From positions 186,001-250,000 of the forward strand of contig NZ_JAJLJH010000006.1 in NCBI RefSeq assembly GCF_023231945.1: a DNA stretch of 64,000 bases, in the 5' to 3' direction. Below are positions 25,441 through 34,506 of the stretch, piece by piece (the stretch's first letter is position 1; every line of letters begins with the position of its first letter). This DNA comes from Scleromatobacter humisilvae. Its GTDB lineage: Bacteria > Pseudomonadota > Gammaproteobacteria > Burkholderiales > Burkholderiaceae_C. The notes under the pieces are model-generated. The model searched no databases. It was not told where the DNA came from and worked only from the letters and a program-made list of their open reading frames with translations. Both the position numbers and the translations under genes were made by a program.

Positions 25441-26615
25441 GCCATGCGCTCCCCGGTCCAGCGCCGATACAGCACGTCGAACGCCACCGCCACGATCAGC
25501 ACCTGGCCGATGATGATCATGCGTTGGCCGATGCCCACGTCCATCAGCAGCAGGCCGCTGTCGAGGAACTGGATGATCAGCGCGCCGAGTACCGAACCCA
25601 GTACCGTACCGCTGCCGCCTGACAGGCTCACGCCGCCGATCACCGCCGCGGCGATCACGTACAGCTCCATGCCGGTGCCCATCGAGTTGGTGCCGGCGTT
25701 CAGGCGCGAGACCGCGACGACGGCGGCGATCGTGATCGTCACCGACAGCAGCAGGAACAGCTGCAGCGTGACGCGCCGCACCGGGATGCCGACCAGCCGC
25801 GCCGCCTCTGGGTTGCCGCCGATCGCGTAGACGTAGCGGCCGAAGCGCGTGCGCCGCACGATGAAGGCGACGACGATGACGACCGCGCCCCAGATCACCA
25901 CCGGCGCCGGGATGCCCTGGCCGGCCGGCTTGCCGGGCAGCTGGTACGCGCACATCGCCGCGGTGAAGGCCGCGAGCAGCACGAGCAGGCCCGTGGTGAA
26001 TGCGATGTCCGCCGCGAGCGGGCGCAGCGGAAAGCCGTGGCGCGCCTTCGCGCGGCGCGTCTGCACGGTGCCCCAGCAAAGCAGCACCGCGAGCACGGCG
26101 GCGAGCGTCCAGCTGCCGCCGATGCCCAGCGCGCCGTCGAGGCCGCCGCCGAACCACAGGAAGACCGGATCGGTGACCGGCTGGGTCTTGCCGTTGGCCA
26201 CGATGAAGGCCGCGCCGCGGAACGACATCAGGCCGCCCAGCGTGACGACGAAGGACGGTACGCCGAGGTAGGCGGTGAGCCCGCCCTGGTAGGCGCCGAC
26301 GAGCAGCGCGGCGGCGAGGCCGGCCAGGCAGGCGGTTGCCCAGTGCCAGCCGGCGGTGTATTGAAGATATGCGACGAGCACGCCGACGAAGCCGACCACC
26401 GAGCCGACCGACAGGTCGATGTGGCGCGCGACGATCACCAGCGAGATCGCGGTGGCGACGATGCCGACGACGGCCGTCTGCTGGGCGATGTTGTACAGGT
26501 TTTCCGGCGTGAGGAACTGGCCGGTGAGCACGTGGAAGGTCGCGGCCATGACCGCGAGCACGACGGCCATCAGGCCGAGGCGCAGGTCCAGCGCGCTGAG
26601 TTGGAGCGATTCCAT
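25437..26615 (-). CDS. xylH: sugar ABC transporter permease (xylose)
   Basis: 392 residues with about ten hydrophobic helices, typical of CUT2-family permeases. Recognisable segments are [39 protein letters not shown], the cytoplasmic coupling motif [20 protein letters not shown], and [20 protein letters not shown] near the C-terminus. It forms the membrane channel for D-xylose. Its stop overlaps the ATPase start by four bases. The binding-protein gene lies 55 bases upstream. Confidence 0.94.
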   Translation of the reverse strand: MESLQLSALDLRLGLMAVVLAVMAATFHVLTGQFLTPENLYNIAQQTAVVGIVATAISLVIVARHIDLSVGSVVGFVGVLVAYLQYTAGWHWATACLAGLAAALLVGAYQGGLTAYLGVPSFVVTLGGLMSFRGAAFIVANGKTQPVTDPVFLWFGGGLDGALGIGGSWTLAAVLAVLLCWGTVQTRRAKARHGFPLRPLAADIAFTTGLLVLLAAFTAAMCAYQLPGKPAGQGIPAPVVIWGAVVIVVAFIVRRTRFGRYVYAIGGNPEAARLVGIPVRRVTLQLFLLLSVTITIAAVVAVSRLNAGTNSMGTGMELYVIAAAVIGGVSLSGGSGTVLGSVLGALIIQFLDSGLLLMDVGIGQRMIIIGQVLIVAVAFDVLYRRWTGERMA

Positions 26616-26670
26616 GAGGGCAGGGGTGTGGCCGCCGCGCGCGCGTCACGCGCGCGCGACGGCGCGGGGC

Positions 26671-27690
26671 TTACTTGCAGGCGGCCGGTGCCTTGGCGGC
26701 GTCGACGCCGCGGCACAGGTTGTCCTTCGTGATCCAGCCGGCCTTGACGACGGTCTCGAGATTGGCGCGGCTGATGGGCACCGGCTTGAGGAACTTGGCG
26801 TCCATCTGCACCTTGTGCTCGCCGCCGCTCCACTTGGTCGTGCCCGGCACCGGCTTGCCGCTCGCCAGGTCGACCGCCGCGTCGGCCGCTTCGCGTCCGA
26901 GGTCGCGCGCGTCCTTCCACACCGACACCGTCTGCGTGCCCAGTGCCACGCGGTTCAGCGCGGCCTGGTCGCCGTCCTGGCCCGACACCGGCACGCCCGA
27001 GATGCCGCGCGCCGACAGCGCCGCGACGACGCCGCCGGCCGTGCCGTCGTTGGAGGCCACCACCGCGTCGACCTTGTTGCCGTTGCGCGTGAGGATCTGC
27101 TCCATGTTCTTCTGCGCCACCTCGGGCTTCCAGCCTTCGGTGTATTCCTCGCCGACGATCTTGATCGCGCCGCTCTTGATCGCGGCGTCCAGCACCTCCT
27201 GCTGGCCTTCGCGCAGGAAGTCCGCGTTCGGATCGGTGGGCGAGCCCTTGATCATCACGTAGTTGCCGCGCGGCTTGACCGAGAACACGCCGCGCGCCTG
27301 CATGCGGCCGACTTCCTTGTTGTCGAAGGTGATGTAGTAGACGCCGGGCTGCTCGATCAGGCGGTCGTAGGCGATCACCGGGATGTTGCGCTGCTTGGCC
27401 TTGGCCAGCGCGGGCACGATCGCATCCTTGTCCATCGCCAGCACGATCAGCGCCTTCGCGCCCTTGGCGATCAGGCCGTCGACGTCGGCCAGCTGCTTCT
27501 CGGGCGAGCCGCCGGCGTCGGCGCTGACGTAGGTGGCGCCGTGCTTGGCGAGTTCGGCCTTGATGGCGGCCTCATCGGTCTTCCAGCGCTCTTCCTGGAA
27601 GTTGGACCAGCTGACGCCGACCACCAGTTGAGCGTGCGCCGCGGCGCTCGCAAGGAGCCCGGCGGTCAAGAGAGCGTGCTTGAAATTCAT
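26671..27690 (-). CDS. xylF: D-xylose ABC transporter substrate-binding protein
   Basis: 339 residues from ATG 27690, with a signal peptide ([18 protein letters not shown]) cleaved before QLVVG. The mature protein is a periplasmic sugar-binding fold close to Xyl[66 protein letters not shown] and [15 protein letters not shown]. It delivers xylose to the permease. It is the first gene of the leftward operon and faces the ROK regulator gene, with a 21-base dyad between them. A longer in-frame ORF from 27747 lacks a good start. Confidence 0.95.
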   Translation of the reverse strand: MNFKHALLTAGLLASAAAHAQLVVGVSWSNFQEERWKTDEAAIKAELAKHGATYVSADAGGSPEKQLADVDGLIAKGAKALIVLAMDKDAIVPALAKAKQRNIPVIAYDRLIEQPGVYYITFDNKEVGRMQARGVFSVKPRGNYVMIKGSPTDPNADFLREGQQEVLDAAIKSGAIKIVGEEYTEGWKPEVAQKNMEQILTRNGNKVDAVVASNDGTAGGVVAALSARGISGVPVSGQDGDQAALNRVALGTQTVSVWKDARDLGREAADAAVDLASGKPVPGTTKWSGGEHKVQMDAKFLKPVPISRANLETVVKAGWITKDNLCRGVDAAKAPAACK

Positions 27691-27753
27691 GGCTTGTCTC
27701 CGGTTGTTGTGTGCATCGGCCCGCCCTTCGTGGAGAGCGCGGCGCAAGATTAC

Positions 27754-27774
27754 TTCGTTCGAGCATCGAACTAA
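27754..27774. promoter_or_regulatory. XylR-type operator between xylF and the ROK gene
   Basis: Arms TTCGTTCGA (27754-27762) and TCGAACTAA (27766-27774) flank GCA; the inner six bases of each arm are a perfect inverted repeat and eight of nine pairs match. The site lies 64 bases upstream of xylF and 123 bases upstream of the divergent ROK regulator. Position and symmetry suggest that the ROK repressor binds here. Confidence 0.75.
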
Positions 27775-27896
27775 TTACTTGTTTTCCCCAATGCGACGGC
27801 GCCCGCGCGCGCCTAGTCTCGGGACGCGCCGACGCCTGGACGTCTGGTCGGCGCACAGGCCGGACAATGCGCGCCTGCCAACCGGAGAACCCGCCG

Positions 27897-29126
27897 ATGA
27901 CCCGTCCCCCGATCACGGGCGACCAACGCTTCGTCAAGTCGATCAACCGCAACGTGCTGCTGCGCCTGCTGCTGGACGAGCCCGCGCAGTCGCGCGCGGG
28001 GCTGGCCGAGCGCAGCGGCCTGACGAAGTCCACCGTGAGCCTGCTGGTCAAGGAACTGATCGACGAGGGCTGGCTGGCCGAGGACGGCGTGGCGGTCACC
28101 GGTTCCCTGGGCCGGCGGCCGACGCCGCTGCACATCGACGGCCGCGGGCTGGCGCTGATCGGCGCGGACATCGGCATCGACTCGATCCGCGTCGTCAGCA
28201 CCTCGCTGCAGGGCCAGGTGATCGAGTCGATGGCCGTGCCGCTGCGCGATCGCGCGCCGGACATTGCCTGCCATCAGATGGTCGAACTGGTGACGGCGGA
28301 GTCCGCGCGCGTGACGCGCGCGGGTGCGCGGCTGCTGGGCGTGGGCGTCGGGCTGCCGGGGGCGGTCGACACCGCGCACGGCGTCATCGAGTTCGCGCCC
28401 AACCTCGGCTGGCGCAACGTCGAGGTGGGCCAGCGCCTCGCGCGCGAGCTGCGCGCCGGCGGGCTCGCGCAGGTGCCGGTCTACTGCCAGAACGAGGCCG
28501 ACCTGGCCGCCATCGGCGAGACGGCGTTCGGCAGCCGGCCGATCGACGACCCGCTGGTCTACGTCAGCTGCAGCGTGGGCGTCGGCGCGGGCATCGTCCT
28601 GAACGGGGCGCTGTTCACCGGCGCGACGGGCGCGGCCGGCGAGATCGGCCACACGATCCTGCATGTCGACGGGTTGCCGTGTTCGTGCGGCCGCCGCGGC
28701 TGCGCCGAGGCCTACGTCGGCCTGAAAGCGGTGGCGCAGGCCGCAGGGATGCTGCGCCACGGCGAGGTCGACCGCGCCGGACTGGCCGCCGAGCTCGCCA
28801 AGCCGCGCGCGCACCGCACACGCAACGCCTTCGTCGCCGCCGGCGATGCGCTGGGCGTGCTGCTGCAGAACGTGTGGACGACGTTCAACCCCAAGGCCAT
28901 CGTGCTGGGCGGCGAGGCCGTCACCCTGGGCGGCGGCCACTTCCTCGACGCGGCCGTCGAGCGCCTGGCGCGCTTCGGCGGCGACGCGGGCATCGCGCCG
29001 CCGGCCATCCGCGTCGCGAAGTACGGCGACCTCGCGACCGCCGTCGGCGGCGCCGCGTTCGCGCTGCACGCGCTGCTGCGGCCCGTCGGGCACGACAGCG
29101 GCGCGCTGCGCATCAGGCCGGCCTGA
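27897..29126 (+). CDS. xylR: ROK family transcriptional repressor of the xylose operon
   Basis: 409 residues from ATG 27897, with GGAG nine bases upstream. An N-terminal winged helix (SRAGLAERSGLTKSTVSLLV, near residues 33-52) precedes a ROK kinase-like fold: GVGVGLPGAVDTAHGVIEFA, EIGHTILHVDGLPCSCGRRG with the zinc-binding Cys cluster and a following CAEAY, and IVLGGEAVTLGGGHF. ROK proteins of this length with an HTH are sugar-responsive repressors. Being divergent from xylF, with a shared 21-base dyad, it is very probably the xylose-responsive regulator. The assigned name rests on context. Confidence 0.9.
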   Translation: MTRPPITGDQRFVKSINRNVLLRLLLDEPAQSRAGLAERSGLTKSTVSLLVKELIDEGWLAEDGVAVTGSLGRRPTPLHIDGRGLALIGADIGIDSIRVVSTSLQGQVIESMAVPLRDRAPDIACHQMVELVTAESARVTRAGARLLGVGVGLPGAVDTAHGVIEFAPNLGWRNVEVGQRLARELRAGGLAQVPVYCQNEADLAAIGETAFGSRPIDDPLVYVSCSVGVGAGIVLNGALFTGATGAAGEIGHTILHVDGLPCSCGRRGCAEAYVGLKAVAQAAGMLRHGEVDRAGLAAELAKPRAHRTRNAFVAAGDALGVLLQNVWTTFNPKAIVLGGEAVTLGGGHFLDAAVERLARFGGDAGIAPPAIRVAKYGDLATAVGGAAFALHALLRPVGHDSGALRIRPA

Positions 29127-29138
29127 CTCGAGGACGCG

Positions 29139-31493
29139 CTACCTGGCCGTGGTGTTGGAGCACAGCAGGCTGGCGAACAGCGTGTCCTTGGCCGTCGGCA
29201 CGTACGGCGCCGCGAGCACGTTCGATGCGGACGCGTTGGCGATCAGCGTCGGCGCCTCGGACGGCAGCAGGAAGCGCTGCTGCACGGCCACGTTGGCGGC
29301 GCGCGTCACGGCGCAGACGAAGCCGGCGTGCGTGCCGTAGCGCTCCTCGAGCGATGGACGCGGGTCGTCGGCCGCGACGCGGTTGGCGCGCGTGTCCCAG
29401 AACGGCCACCAGCCGCCGCTGTTGCCCGCGCCCGCGAAGACCTGGCCGACGCTGCCCGGGCCGTTGCTGGCGTTCGGGCCGTACCAGCCGGTGGTCGCGA
29501 GATTCCAGCCGACGTAGGTGCCCAGCGGCGCCTCGCCCAGCACCGTCTTCATGCTGGTGGTGCTCTCGTTGCCGTCAGAGTTCACCTTCACCGCGTAGCC
29601 GGGCAGCACCGCCTTGATGACGGGCGGCTGGATCGACGGGATGCCGCTTTCCTGGTCGTAGTTCTCGCCGGGTCCGAAATCGTAGACGAACGGACGCCAG
29701 GCCTGGTCGCCATGGAAGGTCAGGCGGGGCACCGTGGTGCTGAAGTTCGGGAACCCCTCGGCCGCGGCGTTGTTGGGGACGAGCTCGCCGCGCGCGACGG
29801 TCGGATAGGCGCTCGGCGGCATCGGCGTGCCGTGCAGGATCAGCTGGAGCAAGGCGTAGTTCAACGCGTTGTTCGTGTGCGCCGCAGGGATCGGGCTGGT
29901 GGGCAGCGACTGGCCCGTCGGCGTGGCGATGGCCGCCGGCGACGTCCACGTGAAGTCCGCCGAGCCGCCGCCGTGGGTACCCCCTGGGGTGTAGTAGCGA
30001 TGGACGTTGGCGGGCAGCGGGATGTCCTCGACGCACGTGAAGCCGCACAGGCTCGCATGGAACTTCTCGGAATGCAGCTCGGCCGACGCGAAAGTCTCGA
30101 GGATCTCCGGACACGTGTTGTCCAGCGTGCAGCGATCCAGCATGCCGTCGGCCGGAAGGCCGCGGGCCAGGTTGGGGTAGTCGGCCCACCAGACCGGCGC
30201 CTCGTCGCCGCCCATGTACAGATACATCAGGTTGTTCGGCTGGCCCCAGCGGATGTTCATCACCATCATGCGGCCGTCGACCTGCGGCCACGCGCCGTCG
30301 AAGACCTTGCGGCCGTCCTCGTCCTTGTTGAAGCCCCAGAAGATGAAGCCGTGCAGGAACGCGGCCGACTGCGAGCCGCCGACGGTCGAGGCCTTGGTGA
30401 TCGTGCCCGAGAGCGGGTTCGCGCCACCGCCCGGCGCGGCGGTGCCGTAGCGCAGGAACGATCCGAGGTCGCGGAACGCGGCGAAGCCGACGCCCAGCAC
30501 CAGCGGATTCTTCGCGGTGTAGCTCATCTCGTAGAGGAGGCTCGGATCGAACGTGCCGCTCTTCAGGCAGATCCAGTTGGGGTTGGGCGTGCCGGGCCAG
30601 CCGCCGGGGCAATAGGCCCAGGCCCACTGGTCGCCCGCGATCGGCGTCTTCGGGCCGGTGACGCCGGTGAAGGTCTGCGAGGACACGGTCCAGAACTGGG
30701 CCTGGCGGGTGTCCGCGCTGGCAGGCTGGTAGGGCACGAAGGCCGGGCCCTGGATGACCAGCTGCGCGGTGCTCGTCGGCGTCGATCCGACGGCCAGGCC
30801 GCAGCCGTTCGTGCCGGTGCAGACGTGGCCGTAGACCGCGCCGGTGACCGGCGGCTCCCCCGCGCCGTTGGTGGCGACCGGCACCTGGACGACGAAGGCC
30901 GCCAGCGTCTTGAGGCCGCCCGCGGCCGCGACGTCGGGCACCTGCGCGCCCGTCAGGACACCCGTGGAGGTATTCAGGCTGCCGTACGGTCCGGAGTCGA
31001 GGTCGAAGCATGGATAGGCCTTGGCCGTCGCGGGCGAGCATTGCGCCAGCAGGTCGCCCTGCCAGCCGCTCTGCACATAGGTGACGCCTTGCAGCAGCGC
31101 CGTCGTCGTGATCGAGTTGCCGCCGCGGTTGGGCACCGACTGGATCATCAGGCCGTTGCGCTGCGCCGGATCGGTCGGCGTGACGATCTGGAAGTTGGCG
31201 ACATAGCCCACCTTGCCGTCGGCGTTCTTCGGCGCGAGGTTGATGTCGGTGATGAGGCCGTTCGGGCCGCCGGGGTCGATCTCGCCGAACTGCCGGCCCA
31301 CGTAGACCGTGTAGCTGGTCGAAGCGCCGGGCGTCGCGGTGCCCATGGTGATCGGCTTGAGGCTGATCGTGGCCGTCTGGTCGATGACGATCCGCTGGAC
31401 GCCGGCGTGGCTCGGCGCACTCCATCCGATCGCGGCGACGAGGCCGAGCGCGGATGCGAGTCGGGCGAGCGGCCTGTGTGTTCTTGCGCGCAT
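29139..31493 (-). CDS. large exported alpha/beta hydrolase domain protein
   Basis: 784 residues from ATG 31493; ATG 31499 is possible, but AGGAGA at 31501-31506 is better spaced for the later one. A signal peptide (LARLASALGLVAAIGWSAPSHA) leads a protein resembling the alpha/beta hydrolase domain family of secreted enzymes, with VTYVQSGWQGDLLAQC and FLRYGTAAPGGGANP. A likely nucleophile is Ser in TVGGSQSAAFLHG, and a His may be supplied by HGDQAWRPF. Many Cys residues suggest disulfides. It probably cleaves an ester outside the cytoplasm; the substrate is unknown. Its stop lies 12 bases from the convergent xylR stop. Confidence 0.8.
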   Translation of the reverse strand: MRARTHRPLARLASALGLVAAIGWSAPSHAGVQRIVIDQTATISLKPITMGTATPGASTSYTVYVGRQFGEIDPGGPNGLITDINLAPKNADGKVGYVANFQIVTPTDPAQRNGLMIQSVPNRGGNSITTTALLQGVTYVQSGWQGDLLAQCSPATAKAYPCFDLDSGPYGSLNTSTGVLTGAQVPDVAAAGGLKTLAAFVVQVPVATNGAGEPPVTGAVYGHVCTGTNGCGLAVGSTPTSTAQLVIQGPAFVPYQPASADTRQAQFWTVSSQTFTGVTGPKTPIAGDQWAWAYCPGGWPGTPNPNWICLKSGTFDPSLLYEMSYTAKNPLVLGVGFAAFRDLGSFLRYGTAAPGGGANPLSGTITKASTVGGSQSAAFLHGFIFWGFNKDEDGRKVFDGAWPQVDGRMMVMNIRWGQPNNLMYLYMGGDEAPVWWADYPNLARGLPADGMLDRCTLDNTCPEILETFASAELHSEKFHASLCGFTCVEDIPLPANVHRYYTPGGTHGGGSADFTWTSPAAIATPTGQSLPTSPIPAAHTNNALNYALLQLILHGTPMPPSAYPTVARGELVPNNAAAEGFPNFSTTVPRLTFHGDQAWRPFVYDFGPGENYDQESGIPSIQPPVIKAVLPGYAVKVNSDGNESTTSMKTVLGEAPLGTYVGWNLATTGWYGPNASNGPGSVGQVFAGAGNSGGWWPFWDTRANRVAADDPRPSLEERYGTHAGFVCAVTRAANVAVQQRFLLPSEAPTLIANASASNVLAAPYVPTAKDTLFASLLCSNTTAR

Positions 31494-31630
31494 GTCCATG
31501 TCTCCTGGTGTGATGGACCGGGTCGAGGATGGGCGCCGCAACCGGGATGGCGTGCGGGGCCTCGCGTTCCGGTCCGGAAAGCGGGTTGGTTCGCAGGGGC
31601 GCCGGCGTCTCCTGACGCGCGACGAGACGC

Positions 31631-32197
31631 TCAGCGGGCCGGTCGCCTGCGACCGAACGCCAGGCCCAGCAGGCCCGCGCCCATCAGGACGAGGCTGGCG
31701 GGCTCGGGGACGGACGTCACCTGGACGGCGTCCACGGAAATGAAGCCGGTGTCGTCCTGGAACTGGAGCTGCAGGATCGTGTCGGCCGTGGTGGCGCTGG
31801 CGTCGAAGGTGAACGTCTGGTTGCCCGCGGCCGGCGGGTTCGCCAGGCTCAGCAGCGTCTGGCCGCCGAAGTCCACTTCGACGGCGCCCGGCGTGCCGCC
31901 GTCGCTGTTCAGGACGAAGCTGATCGCGTATTCGCCGCCCGCCGTCGTCGCGATGTGCTGCGCGATGCCGCCCAGCGATCCGACCGGCCCGAAGAAGGCC
32001 TGGCAATCGCCTTCGGGCGCGCCGCCGCAGCCCACGGCGCCGTAGCCGGTGTTGCCGACCTCCGTCCATTGGCTCAGGTCGCCGGTTTCGAAACCGCCGT
32101 TCTGGACGAGATTGGTGGCGAATGCGTGCGCGGGCAGGCCGGCGAGCCCGGCGAGCGCGAGCACGCTGGCCAGCCGCAGGAAAAGTGACTGTTTCAT
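31631..32197 (-). CDS. PEP-CTERM sorting protein, carbohydrate-binding-like domain
   Basis: 188 residues from ATG 32197. A signal peptide (FLRLASVLALAGLAGLPAHA) is followed by NLVQNGGFETGDLSQWTEVG, the usual opening of galactose-binding-like domains in PEP-CTERM proteins. The C-terminus VPEPASLVLMGAGLLGLAFG followed by RRRPAR is a complete sorting tail. It should be exported and processed by an exosortase, possibly as an extracellular matrix or surface component. It lies 137 bases upstream of the secreted hydrolase in the same direction and may share its promoter. The next 152 bases (32198-32349) show no gene. Confidence 0.9.
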   Translation of the reverse strand: MKQSLFLRLASVLALAGLAGLPAHAFATNLVQNGGFETGDLSQWTEVGNTGYGAVGCGGAPEGDCQAFFGPVGSLGGIAQHIATTAGGEYAISFVLNSDGGTPGAVEVDFGGQTLLSLANPPAAGNQTFTFDASATTADTILQLQFQDDTGFISVDAVQVTSVPEPASLVLMGAGLLGLAFGRRRPAR

Positions 32198-32349
32198 GAG
32201 GGACCTCGTTGTCGGACAGGACTGCAATGACCGAAGCGACGCGGCTTGCCGCCGCGCGACGTCATCGGGTCAACGTCGTCGACGAGGCCAGGGCTGCGGC
32301 AGGCGTCCGGTCGCGGCGCTGCTCGTCTCGAGTCGCCTGACGTCGGTGT

Positions 32350-33135
32350 TCATGTCGTCGCCTCCTGGCGGGATCCGAGCGTCAGCCAGATCTCGGGCAG
32401 GCCCTCGAACTTGCCGACCGCCGTGCCCGCCGTCTCGGGAAAGAACATGCCCGTGTACGAACCCGTCGTCACCCAGAGATCCTCGCCGAAGGTGCCTCCG
32501 TGCGACGTGACGTGGTTGACGAGCCAGGGCAGCAGTCGACGCGGATCGCCCGCCGGATTGCGGGGACTGGCGACGAGCACGCTGCGGCCGTTGAAGTCGA
32601 AGCGCGCCGCCGGCTGCTCGAACGGATACCCCGGGTCGTACGGGACGCCTTCGGCGACGCACAGCGCGCCGTGGTTCTGCAGATCCGCGAGCTGCAGCAG
32701 CGGCGCCACCCTGGGCCATCCGGCGAAGCGGCTCGAGACCGCCTCGATGGCGGTGGCCATCGTCGCGATGGCCTCGAGCACCTCGTCGTCCGGATAGGGC
32801 GTCGTCGCGGGCGCGAAGGAACGGCCCAGCCTGAAGGCGATCTCGAGCTCCAGGCCGAGCACGCCGTAGTTCGTGCGCTGGAGCGTGGCGGGACTCTGCT
32901 GGAACGCATCCGAGGGCAGCGCCGAGCCCTGGATCGGGCCGTCGGCGGACTTGGCGCCGACCTTCCACGCGACGACCCGGCTGCCGCGCAGCGCGATGCT
33001 GCGAAGCTGCACCGCGTAGGCGTCCGCGGCCGCGCGCGGCTCGAGCGCGCCGTCGGGGCTGGCGATGGCCCACCCGCCGCGCCGTGCCTCGAAGAGCAGG
33101 CGGGCGAGGGCGTCCGGGGACGAATCGGGGTTCAT
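32350..33135 (-). CDS. fumarylacetoacetase-fold hydratase (2-keto-4-pentenoate hydratase-like)
   Basis: 261 residues, the size of MhpD-like hydratases. GSRVVAWKVGAKSADG, YGVLGLELEIAFRLGRSFAP with the metal-binding Glu-x-Glu, and the C-terminal TTGSYTGMFFPETAGTAVGK mark this branch. It probably hydrates a 2-keto-enoic acid or decarboxylates a related compound using Mg2+ or Mn2+. It is third in a leftward operon after a class V aminotransferase and an MFS carrier, 10 bases after the latter. The exact substrate is unknown. Confidence 0.87.
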   Translation of the reverse strand: MNPDSSPDALARLLFEARRGGWAIASPDGALEPRAAADAYAVQLRSIALRGSRVVAWKVGAKSADGPIQGSALPSDAFQQSPATLQRTNYGVLGLELEIAFRLGRSFAPATTPYPDDEVLEAIATMATAIEAVSSRFAGWPRVAPLLQLADLQNHGALCVAEGVPYDPGYPFEQPAARFDFNGRSVLVASPRNPAGDPRRLLPWLVNHVTSHGGTFGEDLWVTTGSYTGMFFPETAGTAVGKFEGLPEIWLTLGSRQEATT

Positions 33136-33145
33136 CGCGTCGCGT

Positions 33146-34423
33146 TCACGAGGCCTGCGGCCTGGCGTCGCCCAGCGGGGTCGGCGTCGTGTTGAACTTC
33201 GCCTCCGGATGCATGCGGAAGGCCAGCACCACGCCCGCGGCCATCAGCAGCATGCTGCCGACGAAAGGAAGCTCCCAGCTGCCGAACTTGTCGATCAGCA
33301 TCCCCGACAGCACCGGGCTGATGATCGCGGCCAGCGCCGAGCCCGTGTTCATCATCCCGCTGGCGGTGCCGGAGAACTCGGGCGCGATGTCCATCGGAAC
33401 GGCCCACATCGGTCCGATCGTCATCTCCGCGAAGAAGAAGCCGGACGACAGGCAGGCCAGCGAGACGTACAGGTTGTGCATCCACAGCAGGGGCAGCAGC
33501 GAGAGCAGCGTCAGCATCATGCAGACGGCCACCATCACGCTGCGCGCCTTGTGCAGGCTGCCGGTGCGCGTCAGGATGCGGTCGGTGACGAGGCCGCCCA
33601 GCGTGTCGCCGATCACGCCCGCGAAGAACACGCTGGAGGCGAACAGCGCCGACTTCTTCAGGTCCAGGCTGTAGCTGTGCAGGAAGTACTGCGGGATCCA
33701 GCTCAGGAACAGCCACAGCGTCCAGCCGTAGCAGAAGTAGACGATGGTGACCGGCGCCATGCGCCTGAACAGCAGGCCCCACGGCACCGCGGCGCCCTTG
33801 GGCTTGGGCGGCGGCAGGACGGTGGTTTCCTCGGCCGTGATGCGCGGATGGTCCTTGGGGAACTCCGTGAACGTCGCGGCCCAGAGGGCAACCCAGGCGA
33901 GGCTGATCGCGCCGCAGACGTAGAAGGATTCGCGCCAGCCGTAGCTGGCCATGATGGCCACGACGACCGCCGGCGCGACGGCGTTGCCGATGCGCGCCGC
34001 GGCGTGGGTGATGCCTTGCGCGAAGCCGCGTTTCTCGCGCGCGACCCAGCGCGACATCGCGGCCGTCGATGCCGGAAACGTCGCGCCCTCGCCGAGCCCC
34101 AGCAGCAATCGCGCGAGCAGCATCGACATCAGGCCGCCGGCCAGGCCGGTCAATATCGTCGCCACCGCCCACAGCGCGCCGCAGGCGATGAGCGTGCGCC
34201 TCGCGCCGAAGCGGTCGCTGACCCAGCCGCCGATGATCTGGAAGATCAGGTAGGGGTAGGCGAACGCCGAGAACACGAGGCCGATCTGCGTCTTCGTCAG
34301 GCCGAATTCCTTGCCGAAGCCGTCCGCGGCGGTGCTGACGTTGACGCGATCCAGGTACGTGATGAAGTACATCGCGCACAGCAGCAACAGGACGACGTTG
34401 CTGGCTCGAAAGAATCTTTTCAC
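33146..34423 (-). CDS. MFS transporter, anion:cation symporter (ACS) type
   Basis: 425 residues from GTG 34423, with AGGAGA seven bases upstream (complement of 34431-34436). About twelve membrane helices. The N-terminus YFITYLDRVNVSTAADGFGK and the loop GGWVSDRFGARRTL are diagnostic of the ACS family, which takes up carboxylates such as galactonate, tartrate or phthalate by proton symport. FAGVIGDTLGGLVTDRILTR is the equivalent loop of the second half. It presumably imports the acid metabolised by the neighbouring aminotransferase, hydratase and FAD dehydrogenase. Confidence 0.92.
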   Translation of the reverse strand: MKRFFRASNVVLLLLCAMYFITYLDRVNVSTAADGFGKEFGLTKTQIGLVFSAFAYPYLIFQIIGGWVSDRFGARRTLIACGALWAVATILTGLAGGLMSMLLARLLLGLGEGATFPASTAAMSRWVAREKRGFAQGITHAAARIGNAVAPAVVVAIMASYGWRESFYVCGAISLAWVALWAATFTEFPKDHPRITAEETTVLPPPKPKGAAVPWGLLFRRMAPVTIVYFCYGWTLWLFLSWIPQYFLHSYSLDLKKSALFASSVFFAGVIGDTLGGLVTDRILTRTGSLHKARSVMVAVCMMLTLLSLLPLLWMHNLYVSLACLSSGFFFAEMTIGPMWAVPMDIAPEFSGTASGMMNTGSALAAIISPVLSGMLIDKFGSWELPFVGSMLLMAAGVVLAFRMHPEAKFNTTPTPLGDARPQAS

Positions 34424-34506
34424 TGCGTTGTCTCCTGGGTCGTACACGGCTCTCTGGCCGATGTCTGGGACGCGTTCGATGTTCGATGGCGCGCGACGAA
34501 TCGCGG

